Positions 1 to 7,326 of a DNA stretch of 10,598 bases are shown here, piece by piece. The first letter of the stretch is position 1, and each line of letters begins with the position of its first letter. The notes below the pieces were generated by a model. It did no database searches, had not been told where the DNA came from, and saw only the letters and a program-made list of their open reading frames with translations. Source of the DNA: an uncultured Flammeovirgaceae bacterium (GTDB lineage: Bacteria > Bacteroidota > Bacteroidia > Cytophagales > Cyclobacteriaceae); the NCBI GenBank assembly GCA_937138955.1, contig CAKZPJ010000027.1:1-10598 (forward strand), in the 5' to 3' direction. A program made the translations under genes and the position numbers.

Positions 1-1199
1 CCGTAGTAATTCTTTCGGTCGGGGGGGCGGCTGAAGTAGAGGGGCTTACTGCGGGAAGCGGTTGCATCACCCCGTAGGGTTGCTAACATATCCTCTCCAT
101 CGTATTGAATCCCTTCGTGAGTAGTTGTATTGGTAAGAGTAAGTAGCGAAGGTACCAGGTCAATAGCCGAAAATACCGATTGCTGATTACGGGTTCCTTT
201 AGATTTCTCAGCTAGGAAGTCAGGTCCCCAAACAATGAGAGAAGACCGAATTCCTCCCTCGTACAGATGAGTTTTGTATCCTTTCAGATTACCCGCTTGC
301 CCCGCACCAAGTTCTGGGCCATTATCGGAGCAGAAAATGATCAACGTATTATTTCGCAGATCATCATCGGCTCGGATAAAATCAAATAACTTACCAAACT
401 GCTCATCCATCGCTTCTAACACAGCTAGGTAAAGTCCGCGTTTACCAGCCTCTTTCGCGAGGCCGTATTGTTCAAATGGCGGCCAAAACGGACTATGAAC
501 ATCATCGGGCCAGATGTTTACGTAGAACGGTTTATGTTCATCTTGTGATTTCTTAATAAAGGTCATTGCCGCGTCAATAAACCCCGTAGTAATCTCGGAT
601 CGCTGCATCCAAGTGAAGGGTTTTCCCAGTATTTCAGCTTGCTCCCAAATTTTACCTACTTCTCCCTCTTCATTCTTCGTTAAGGGTAAAAGTTTGGCTC
701 CCATGCCTTCAAAGTTAGTTAGAGACTCGTCAAAACCATATTCAGTAATATCTGGGGCATCATCAACGTCTCGCTGACCACCCATATGCCACTTGCCAAA
801 ATGCCCGGTAGCGTATCCGGCTTGGTTCAGGCTTCGCGCCAGCATCGGAGCTTCGGGATTAAGCCAGTTGGCAATACCTCGCTCGGCATTGTGGTTTTGG
901 TTGGATAAATAGGAGGTGATACGGTAGCGTTGGGGATAGTGCCCGGTAGAAATGGCAACCCGCGAGGGGGAACAAATAGGAGAGTTTACGTAGAATTGCT
1001 CAAAGGCTAAGCCCTCGTTAGCTAACCGGTCAATATTGGGGGTTTGCGCTTCAGTATTACCAAAACTTGAGAGGTCAGCCCAACCCATATCATCAATAAA
1101 TAGGAGAATAATATTAGGCGGACGATCTACCCTAGTGGAGGTGCATCCGCTAGCCCATAGCAAGGTATAAACGATAAAGAGGCAGAAGCATTTTTTCAT
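1..1199 (-). CDS. Sulfatase (arylsulfatase A-like), lipoprotein, 3' end cut by window edge
   Basis: Hydrolyses sulfate esters, probably on a sulfated sugar or aromatic; the substrate cannot be read from sequence. My translation from the ATG at 1199 stays open to the left edge, giving 399 codons, so the C-terminus is missing (complete family members are commonly about 450-600 residues). It starts MKKCFCLFIV and reaches WASGC at residues 15-19, a signal peptide with a slightly weak lipobox, suggesting a lipoprotein anchored in the envelope. Family landmarks follow in order: NIILLFIDDMGW at 29-40 (Asp pair for calcium), CSPSR at 76-80 (Cys76 in the C-x-P-x-R formylglycine signature), TGHYPQR just after it, GKWHMG near residue 130, and SDNGPE near residue 295, the C-terminal metal site. 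It needs an anaerobic-type or FGE-type maturase encoded elsewhere. It lies 364 bp beyond the dehydratase gene, so it may be transcribed separately. Confidence 0.93.
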   Translation of the reverse strand, partial: MKKCFCLFIVYTLLWASGCTSTRVDRPPNIILLFIDDMGWADLSSFGNTEAQTPNIDRLANEGLAFEQFYVNSPICSPSRVAISTGHYPQRYRITSYLSNQNHNAERGIANWLNPEAPMLARSLNQAGYATGHFGKWHMGGQRDVDDAPDITEYGFDESLTNFEGMGAKLLPLTKNEEGEVGKIWEQAEILGKPFTWMQRSEITTGFIDAAMTFIKKSQDEHKPFYVNIWPDDVHSPFWPPFEQYGLAKEAGKRGLYLAVLEAMDEQFGKLFDFIRADDDLRNNTLIIFCSDNGPELGAGQAGNLKGYKTHLYEGGIRSSLIVWGPDFLAEKSKGTRNQQSVFSAIDLVPSLLTLTNTTTHEGIQYDGEDMLATLRGDATASRSKPLYFSRPPDRKNYY

Positions 1200-1563
1200 G
1201 ATGCTAATCTAACAGAATTTGCTTATTCAGTAGATAATGGCTTTCTAATTTCATTCTATTGGTGTTAACAATCATGCAGCGGAAGATAATTTTCATTACT
1301 TACTTAATACTTTTAGTAGAATTTAACGGTAAAAATACGATAAAAGCAATTTTTACTACTATTTCATTCATAGCCCACATCGTAATCCACTTTATGCCTC
1401 CATCAGTTTCCTAAGGAAAATATAATAAAGCATTGATAGATGATGAGTCCTCTGATAGGTTGACGGTAACTTTATTTAGGCTGTTGTAGATACCTCGGAT
1501 ACGGCGATTATTATCTGTTAGTACCAATGCAACTACTGTACTCTACCTGTATCCTTGCTAAGC
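1200..1563. other. Intergenic region between the dehydratase and sulfatase genes
   Basis: This A/T-rich 364-bp stretch has no ORF on either strand that I would support. It should hold the end of the upstream operon and the sulfatase promoter. I could not find a convincing Bacteroidota promoter (TTTG at -33 with TAnnTTTG at -7) on the minus strand. I also found no GC-rich hairpin followed by a T-run. The clearest structure is a 13-bp palindrome, TTTCCTAAGGAAA, at 1407-1419 (six-base arms around one central base), which could be an operator half-site pair or chance in A/T-rich DNA. Confidence 0.6.
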
Positions 1564-2883
1564 CTACCACCGGGTAGCCTGGAATTTCCAGCCGGGTTGC
1601 ACTTTCTGCATCTCTACTTCGTCGTTACGATGGGTGAGGCCACACTTTATAAAATTTTGGTGTAGCTTGTCTAATGCGTCACGATCAAGTTCAACGCCCA
1701 GTCCGGGGCCATGAAGAACGCCTACAGAACCTTCCTCAAAGGCTATTCGCCCTCCGGTAATTACCTCGTCGGATTGCCAGGGATAGTGAGTATCTAACGG
1801 ATATGGGGGAGTAGGCAGCGCGGCCCCCAGATGCACCATTGCTGCCAGCGAAATGCCCAAATGACTATTAGAATGCATGGACAGCCGACGGCCGAAGGTG
1901 TCGCAAATGCGGGCTAGTTCCATGCTGGAGCGCACCCCTCCCCAGAAGTGATGATCACTCAAAATAATGTCTTCCGACCCCAACGCAATGCTGCTGGGAA
2001 TATCCTCAAACGAGGTGGTACACATATTGGTAGCCAGCGGAGTACGCAAGATCGCTCGAACCTCAGCCATAGCCGCTTGCCCGCGCACTGGGTCTTCCAA
2101 GTATTCTAACACTCCTTCTAACTGTCGACCGCAGTGAATAGCCGTTTCTTTCTTCCAAATAGCGTTAGGATCCAGCCGCAAGGGTACTTCCGAACCGAAA
2201 GCCTCTCGCAAAGCGAGCATAGCTTCTACCTCTCGCTGAGGTTCCAGTGCCCCGCCCTTCAATTTGATTGACTTGAAACCGAACTCCTGGCACATAGTCT
2301 TCGCCTGGGCTACGATTTCTTCAGCATTCAGTGCCGATGCCTGACGAGCCTTCGCCCAACCCTGCGCGTTGGGGTCAGTACCGAAGCCGAGTTCACCCCC
2401 GGCTCCTTCGTGCTTGTAGAATAGGTAGGCAGCGAAGGGAACCCGGTTCCGCATTTTGCCACCTAAAAGATCAACCACCGGACGTTCACTAATCTTCCCC
2501 TGAATATCCAGACAGGCTACTTCCACCGAACTAAAAATATGCACTAGCTTTCGCTGATCCCAGGGGGCTTGCCCTCGCTCATCGGCGGACTCGCTACCGA
2601 AGTATTCTTCTAGTCGTTGTTTGATTCGGTTTAGCTGAAATGGGTCTTGGCCAATAATAATATTCTTAGCTTCTTCTAACGCCTGATTAGTTTGTACATT
2701 CCCCGGAATCTCGCTAATGCCGGTAATATTGTCTTTGGTTACTAACTCCAGCACTGTTCGTAGGGCGTAAGGTGCGTGCAGACCAGCCGCATTGAGAAGG
2801 GGTGGATCGACAATAGCAATCGGCGTAATTCTCATTTCCACTATTTCGGCACCTTTAGGCTGTCCATTTTTTCGGTTAGTCAT
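1564..2883 (-). CDS. Glucarate dehydratase-like enolase-superfamily enzyme
   Basis: Likely removes water from an aldarate or related acid sugar to give a 2-keto-3-deoxy acid in the cytoplasm (no signal peptide). The 439 residues align by eye with E. coli GudD (446) along the whole length: HAPYALRT at 36-43, SEIPGN at 57-62, IKLKGG at 206-211 (K207 and K209, the Lys-x-Lys acid/base pair), LDPN at 237-240 (metal ligand D238), LEDP at 262-265, ATNM at 284-287 (ligand N286), SDHHFW at 309-314 and SMHSNSH at 335-341 (the D310/H337 catalytic dyad), and a C-terminus ending PGWKFQ. The oddity is between LEDP and MAEVR, where six residues present in GudD are missing. That stretch carries the glutamate known as GudD Glu266, a magnesium ligand; here E263 would have to serve. 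A related specificity, such as another hexarate, is therefore possible. It is the last gene of the operon, 53 bp after the amidohydrolase. Confidence 0.87.
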   Translation of the reverse strand: MTNRKNGQPKGAEIVEMRITPIAIVDPPLLNAAGLHAPYALRTVLELVTKDNITGISEIPGNVQTNQALEEAKNIIIGQDPFQLNRIKQRLEEYFGSESADERGQAPWDQRKLVHIFSSVEVACLDIQGKISERPVVDLLGGKMRNRVPFAAYLFYKHEGAGGELGFGTDPNAQGWAKARQASALNAEEIVAQAKTMCQEFGFKSIKLKGGALEPQREVEAMLALREAFGSEVPLRLDPNAIWKKETAIHCGRQLEGVLEYLEDPVRGQAAMAEVRAILRTPLATNMCTTSFEDIPSSIALGSEDIILSDHHFWGGVRSSMELARICDTFGRRLSMHSNSHLGISLAAMVHLGAALPTPPYPLDTHYPWQSDEVITGGRIAFEEGSVGVLHGPGLGVELDRDALDKLHQNFIKCGLTHRNDEVEMQKVQPGWKFQATRW

Positions 2884-2936
2884 AGATTAATTTCTAATCG
2901 TTAATTTTACGAATTAAACAGTTTCTGAAACGCTAG

Positions 2937-3854
2937 TTACCAAGCTAGCAACTTTCGGATATTTTCACCCTTAACGAGGGCAATCTCTTCGGGGGAGTAC
3001 TCCTCCATGTGGGTATCCACAATTTCAGGAGTACCACTACCCCACACTACTCGATCGGGTCCGAAGGCTTCGATCACCCGTTTGGTAAAGGGCTTAGCGC
3101 TTTCGTACAGTGGTTCGTCCTGAGCAAAGTGGTTTAGTCCAGAGAGCTTCATGTAGACGTCAGGCAAGTCGGCTAACGCAAGTACTTCGGCAAACTCCAC
3201 TGCCGACCCCAGATGAGGTTCAGCCAGATGATCAATAATAACTTTGCTACCGGAAACTGCCCGAATAGTTTCACCTACTTGCTTAGCGTAGCTAGGTCCA
3301 ATGTGTAGTTCTATCACCAAGCCCAGGTCAACCGCTTGCTGCCAAAGGGCTCGCACTCCTTGGTCAGCAAAAGTATCCAAGTACATTTCTTTCCCCCGAT
3401 GAGCATGAAAGCGAGTAGAAACGATCCGGGGTTCTTCTTGCACCAAAGCTGCCAGCTTCTGGGGAGCTGAGGGGTCTTGAGGATAAAACAGGCTAGTACC
3501 TCTTAGTCGGTCAGGCTCTTGTCGCAAGCAATCTATTATCAGGGAATGATCGTCACCGTAGGGTTCCGGATGCACTATTACGGCCCGGTCAATGCTTTCT
3601 TCATCTAGGCGTTGGAGATAGGCTGCGAGCGGGTCGGTGGGTTGCTCCGATACGTCCGGTTGGTAGGTAGCTTTAGAATGAAAGGGATACTTCGTAGTAT
3701 CAGGACTAAAGATGTGAGCGTTCCACTCGATAACGACCCTATCCTTTCGTTTTTTAGCCCTATCAGGTGATGGAGTGGGTGCGGATAAAGGAATGGTGAT
3801 ACTCATCCCCAGCATACTCCCCGCCGTAGTTTGCACAAAGTTTCTGCGTTTCAT
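2937..3854 (-). CDS. Tat-signal amidohydrolase (PF04909/COG3618 type), probable lactonase
   Basis: A TIM-barrel hydrolase of the amidohydrolase-2 group, which includes 2-pyrone-4,6-dicarboxylate lactonase, fuconolactonase and galactarolactone isomerase. A sugar-acid lactone is the most sensible substrate in this operon, by inference. The 305 residues open MKRRNFVQTTAGSMLG, a twin-arginine motif followed by a modest hydrophobic stretch, so periplasmic export is likely. Visible landmarks are WNAHIF at 44-49, VHP at 94-96, RFHAHRG at 148-154, ELHIG at 182-186, IIDHLAEP at 206-213, VWGSGTPE at 270-277 and NIRKLL at 298-303. The usual H-x-H on strand 1 reads N45-A-H47, and the usual catalytic Asp in GSDWP reads Gly274. 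His184 and His209 are kept. LigI of this group is known to work without a divalent metal, so loss of a metal ligand does not by itself mean inactivity. The gene starts 3 bp after the stop of the mannonate-dehydratase-like gene. Confidence 0.8.
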   Translation of the reverse strand: MKRRNFVQTTAGSMLGMSITIPLSAPTPSPDRAKKRKDRVVIEWNAHIFSPDTTKYPFHSKATYQPDVSEQPTDPLAAYLQRLDEESIDRAVIVHPEPYGDDHSLIIDCLRQEPDRLRGTSLFYPQDPSAPQKLAALVQEEPRIVSTRFHAHRGKEMYLDTFADQGVRALWQQAVDLGLVIELHIGPSYAKQVGETIRAVSGSKVIIDHLAEPHLGSAVEFAEVLALADLPDVYMKLSGLNHFAQDEPLYESAKPFTKRVIEAFGPDRVVWGSGTPEIVDTHMEEYSPEEIALVKGENIRKLLAW

Positions 3855-3857
3855 TTT

Positions 3858-4979
3858 TTAAGCTTCCGCGTAGACGGCTTGTAAGATTCCCTTTATGTAC
3901 CCAAAAGCGAAGGCGTGCCCTTGAAGTCCACTGGCGGGGTCTTGGTGCTGGGGAATATGATCGGGCATCAGCATACCGGTGTAACCTACGTCTCGCAACG
4001 TTCTTACGATTTCAAGAAAATCCATATCACCATTATCAGGGTACACTTCCTGAAAATTATTCCAGCCACCTTTAATATTCCTTAAATGAATGTTGAAAAC
4101 CTGATTGCGCTCTCCAACCCATTTGATAATCGGAATGATCTCCGTTTTAGGATCTTTCAGTCCTTCCGCCGTAGAACCTAGGCACAGATTAAATCCGTGA
4201 GACGGACTATCGTACAACTGAGCAAACCGCTTGATTCCAGCAAAGACTTCGGGACTATTCCAGCGAGTAATACCGCCGTAGCCTACCGGGGCGGGCGGAT
4301 CAGCAATATGATTACCTAGCTTCACATTGTACTCTTCCGCCACCGGCAACACCCGATCAAGAAGATAAGTAATGCGCTCGTATAATTCATCAATAGATAC
4401 ATCACCCGCAATCGTTCTTTCTTTATCCATCCCTTGCTTCACCGCCTCCTCATAATTCCAAGTGCTATAAGAAGCATTCCCCCGAGTAGGGTCAACGGTG
4501 CGGCCTGTGCGAAGTATCTTTAAGATGATGGTATTGTACAGTAGCATACGAACGTCACTCTTAGCCGCTACCTGAATCATTTGCTGGATCATTTCAATCT
4601 CCCGATCTCGTTCGGGGCTTTTGCCCAGCATAATATTAGGAGTTGCTACCCCGTTGATACCCGCTGAGGTTAGCGGTAAATGATAGGCCTCTACCTTGAT
4701 ACCGTACTTATTACAAGCCTCCTGCATAGCCAGTGAATCATCCAGATCCCATCCTACTCCTTCAATCACTCGGGGTGACCCCGCATCTACGTGAAACACT
4801 CCGTGCCGAGCCCAAAATTCTAGATTCTTCTGACTAGTGCCGCCATGCTGGCAACCTACGTGCATTATCCCGTCTCCTTTCTTTCTAGCTGGATTAACCA
4901 CTTTCTGACGAGCACCACCTAAGGCTAAAGCTCCCAGAGAGGAGGCGGCACTTACCTTGAAGAAATTTCTGCGTTTCAT
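3858..4979 (-). CDS. Tat-signal mannonate dehydratase-like TIM-barrel protein
   Basis: Resembles UxuA/ManD mannonate dehydratases, which convert D-mannonate to 2-keto-3-deoxy-D-gluconate with Mn2+. The 373 residues begin MKRRNFFKVSAASSLGALALGG, a twin-arginine signal, so the mature enzyme probably acts outside the cytoplasm, unlike classical UxuA. The barrel starts near GIMHVGCQHG (37-46). The four metal-ligand positions known for ManD appear to be kept: H224 in GNHIADPP, C266 in NLCLGS, H298 in NIHLRN and D340 in MPDHIP. The C-terminal block from FQEVYPDNGDMD through GYTGMLMPDH to FGYIKGIL matches the family well. The UxuA segment HPDDPP reads HIADPP here, with the first Asp changed to Ala. 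The activity could be a dehydratase, epimerase or isomerase on a related acid sugar; mannonate itself is only a guess. It lies 13 bp after the reductase gene and 3 bp before the amidohydrolase, so cotranscription is very likely. Confidence 0.8.
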   Translation of the reverse strand: MKRRNFFKVSAASSLGALALGGARQKVVNPARKKGDGIMHVGCQHGGTSQKNLEFWARHGVFHVDAGSPRVIEGVGWDLDDSLAMQEACNKYGIKVEAYHLPLTSAGINGVATPNIMLGKSPERDREIEMIQQMIQVAAKSDVRMLLYNTIILKILRTGRTVDPTRGNASYSTWNYEEAVKQGMDKERTIAGDVSIDELYERITYLLDRVLPVAEEYNVKLGNHIADPPAPVGYGGITRWNSPEVFAGIKRFAQLYDSPSHGFNLCLGSTAEGLKDPKTEIIPIIKWVGERNQVFNIHLRNIKGGWNNFQEVYPDNGDMDFLEIVRTLRDVGYTGMLMPDHIPQHQDPASGLQGHAFAFGYIKGILQAVYAEA

Positions 4980-4992
4980 AATTACTGGTTTT

Positions 4993-5865
4993 TTACTGAA
5001 CCGACATCTTTTCCAATAACTTGGCTAATGCGCTATGGTCTAACTCCCCTTCGCCTTTGGCTAAAACAGCATCCATCTGCGCTGAAACCAGGGCGGAACC
5101 GTGCAGTGGCACCGAAAACTCCCGTCCGGCCTGAAGGGCAATATTCATATCCTTGCGATGCAGCTTAATCTTAAACCCCGGCTGAAAATTCTGATCGATA
5201 ATTCGCTGTCCGTGCAAATCCAGGATACGGCTTTGGGCAAACCCGCCTAAGAGAGCCGCTCGTACTTTTTCTAAATCAACTCCCGCCTTCTTCGCCAGTG
5301 TAAATGCTTCGGCCACGGCTTGGATCGTCATTCCCACAATGATCTGGTTACAGGCTTTGGTCGTTTGTCCGGCTCCGGCTTCACCAATCAGAACCACGTT
5401 TTTACCCATCACATCCAACATTGGGCGCGCCCGTTCAAAAGCAGCTTCACTGCCCCCCACCATAAAAGAAACGGTACCTTCCTCAGCCCCAACTTGTCCT
5501 CCTGAAACCGGTGCATCCAAGGCTTCCACGCCCTTATCCTGCATGAGTTGATACACTTCCTTCGCCGTAGAGGGTGCGATGGTAGACATATCAATGAACA
5601 AAGCTCCCGACTGTATTCCGGCCAGTACGCCCTGTTCGCCTTCTACCACCTCCTTCACTTCGGGAGAGTCAGGCAGCATGGTGATGACTACGTCCGAATT
5701 TTCCGCTAGTTCTTTGGCGGTACCGTACGATTTTGCTCCGGCATCAGTGAGTGCCGAAACCGCTCCGCTAGATTTTAATACTCCTAAAGAGTAGCCAGCG
5801 TTTATTAAATTAAGGGCCATAGGTTTGCCCATAATGCCTAATCCGATAAAACCAATTTTTTCCAT
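4993..5865 (-). CDS. garR: 2-hydroxy-3-oxopropionate (tartronate semialdehyde) reductase, GarR type
   Basis: Reduces tartronate semialdehyde to D-glycerate with NAD(P)H in the cytoplasm. This is the step after the aldolase in glucarate/galactarate breakdown. The 290 residues match E. coli GarR closely in length and order. The Rossmann motif GFIGLGIMGKPM is at 5-16, followed by ITMLPDSPEVKEV at 61-73. The substrate-binding DAPVSGG is at 117-123, and K170-x-x-N173 (TKACNQ) supplies the catalytic lysine. The C-terminal helical part includes FQPGFKIKLHRKD at 227-239 and ends with DHSALAKLLEK. The loop after the second beta strand reads GVLKSSG where GarR has VVADRNP, and it is one residue shorter, so the choice between NADH and NADPH is unclear. 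A 3-hydroxyisobutyrate dehydrogenase is the main alternative, but the GarL-type aldolase two genes upstream favours GarR. A 39-bp A/T-rich gap separates it from the permease gene. Confidence 0.87.
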   Translation of the reverse strand: MEKIGFIGLGIMGKPMALNLINAGYSLGVLKSSGAVSALTDAGAKSYGTAKELAENSDVVITMLPDSPEVKEVVEGEQGVLAGIQSGALFIDMSTIAPSTAKEVYQLMQDKGVEALDAPVSGGQVGAEEGTVSFMVGGSEAAFERARPMLDVMGKNVVLIGEAGAGQTTKACNQIIVGMTIQAVAEAFTLAKKAGVDLEKVRAALLGGFAQSRILDLHGQRIIDQNFQPGFKIKLHRKDMNIALQAGREFSVPLHGSALVSAQMDAVLAKGEGELDHSALAKLLEKMSVQ

Positions 5866-5904
5866 AAGTCTAAACGATAGTTTACTGTGTAGTTGAAAGT
5901 TAAA

Positions 5905-7326
5905 TTAAAGTAGAGGAAATAGTTTAGCAGCGATTAAGATTACGACTAGCCCCGTGATACCCATGACCGTAAGCAGGGGTGAAAAGGTCTGCAGTGCTTC
6001 TTTTTCGGTCAGATTACTCATTTTGCACACGATCCAAAAACCGCTGTCGTTCATCCAGGGAACCAACTTTGAGCCACAGGCAATAGCCAAACCAATATAC
6101 AAATGATGATAAGGCAGTACCGCCACTTCGGCCATCCCAGCCAGAATGCCCGAAGCAGTAATCATAGAAACTGTCGCTGATCCTTGAGCGGTACGCACTA
6201 CCGCTGCGATGAAAAAAGCCAGAGGCAACAGTGCCATCTGAAAGTCCTGGGTTAAAACCCCAATACGGGCACTGATACCCGTTTGCTGTAACATTCCACC
6301 GAAAGCCCCTCCGGCTGAGGTAATCAGAATAATGACTCCCGCAGTCATTAAGGCTCCCTGCACCGAGTCTACCATAGCATCTTTATCGCCCTGCTTCTGC
6401 AACACCAGCAGCAGTAAAGCCGCCAAACCACCTGCCACCAATGCCAAATTCTTTTCGCCTAAGAAAACTATGCTTTCTGTAAGCCAGGTACTCGACGCAG
6501 CATCCGATAGATCAACAATTGCTTTAGCCGTAATCAATACAATAGGTAGTACGATGGGTAGTAACGAAAGCCCTAACGGCGGTAGGTGCTTATCATCTTT
6601 TTCGCCTAAGGCCTGAATGTCTTCTAGTGGGGAGTCAATAGAATCTCGCAAGGCAACCGGCCAACGGCGATTCGCCCAAATGGCGTAGGCGTATCCGGCC
6701 GCGATGGTTGTTAGACCAACTAAAAAGCCACCAATCATCATCATGCCAATGGGAATGTTCATCTCGCTGACTAAGAACAATGGACCAGGAGTAGGTGGCA
6801 CCAAAGAATTAGTCATAGCCGCCCCCGCCGTAATACAGAGTACCAGCAGCAGATAGTTTTTACCAATACGGGTAGCCATCGCTTTCGCCAATGGAATCAT
6901 CAGGTAAAAAACCGTATCGAAAAACACTGGAATACCCAGAAAGAAGCTACTTCCGAGAAAGGTTATCGGGGCTTGCTTGATACCCGTAACATTTAAAGTT
7001 GAACGGACAATACGCTCGGCGGCCCCGCTTTTTAGCATACACTTACCAATGATTGACGCCATCGCAATGAGAATCCCAATTTTTCCGGCAGTGCTACCAA
7101 ATTGCTGAGCGATTCTTCCCCCAATAGACTGATTAGCCAATCGCTGGGCACCTTCAGCACTCGCTCCAGTTGTGAGAGCATACTGCTCAATCGCTACTTC
7201 GGGGGTTAGATACGCCACCACAAAAGCTCCCAGCAATAAAGCCAGAAACGGGTGCAGGCGCAACCCAATAATCCCCCCTACCACAATGAGCATTCCGACC
7301 AGTAATATCAGCAGAGGATCGGTCAT
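5905..7326 (-). CDS. GntP-family gluconate/acid-sugar:H+ symporter
   Basis: An inner-membrane permease of the GntP family, whose known members carry gluconate, idonate, glycerate or similar hydroxy acids with protons. Here it would bring the operon's acid sugar from periplasm to cytoplasm. The 473 residues are strongly hydrophobic, with about 12-14 membrane spans by eye. They show family blocks: LRLHPFLALLLGAF at 22-35, FFDTVFYLMIPL at 135-146, NSLVPPTPGPLF at 173-184, RTAQGSATVSMITASG at 378-393 and NDSGFWIV at 426-433. A charged loop at about 226-247 (DSIDSPLEDIQALGEKDDK) sits between the two halves, and the protein is somewhat longer than the usual 440-450. E. coli uses MFS carriers for glucarate and galactarate (GudP, GarP), so this is a different transporter class for the same kind of job. 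Its ATG overlaps the aldolase stop codon in ATGA. Confidence 0.92.
   Translation of the reverse strand: MTDPLLILLVGMLIVVGGIIGLRLHPFLALLLGAFVVAYLTPEVAIEQYALTTGASAEGAQRLANQSIGGRIAQQFGSTAGKIGILIAMASIIGKCMLKSGAAERIVRSTLNVTGIKQAPITFLGSSFFLGIPVFFDTVFYLMIPLAKAMATRIGKNYLLLVLCITAGAAMTNSLVPPTPGPLFLVSEMNIPIGMMMIGGFLVGLTTIAAGYAYAIWANRRWPVALRDSIDSPLEDIQALGEKDDKHLPPLGLSLLPIVLPIVLITAKAIVDLSDAASSTWLTESIVFLGEKNLALVAGGLAALLLLVLQKQGDKDAMVDSVQGALMTAGVIILITSAGGAFGGMLQQTGISARIGVLTQDFQMALLPLAFFIAAVVRTAQGSATVSMITASGILAGMAEVAVLPYHHLYIGLAIACGSKLVPWMNDSGFWIVCKMSNLTEKEALQTFSPLLTVMGITGLVVILIAAKLFPLL
7323..7326 (-). promoter_or_regulatory. ATGA stop-start overlap of aldolase and permease genes
   Basis: On the minus strand the four bases read ATGA: the permease ATG shares bases with the aldolase TGA. 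This arrangement usually means translational coupling and fixes the permease start with good confidence. Confidence 0.85.

Noticed and set aside
1501..1563. Possible terminator after the dehydratase gene (AGTAC and GTACT pairing)
   Set aside because: The five-base stem has a long loop, little GC and no following T-run; I cannot support a terminator here.
2881..2936. Small palindrome GTTTC-T-GAAAC (2921-2931) between the amidohydrolase and dehydratase genes as an operator or terminator
   Set aside because: It has only five-base arms and a one-base centre in A/T-rich sequence, with no T-run; it is too weak to call.
5320..5794. Short open frames within the GarR-like gene (5320-5505, 5339-5551 and 5579-5794 on plus; 5409-5594 on minus)
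   Set aside because: All lie inside the well-supported GarR-like reading frame, resemble no family, and have composition expected of shadow frames.
6332..6616. 94-codon plus-strand frame inside the permease gene
   Set aside because: It is antisense to conserved GntP sequence, with no recognisable domain or leader.
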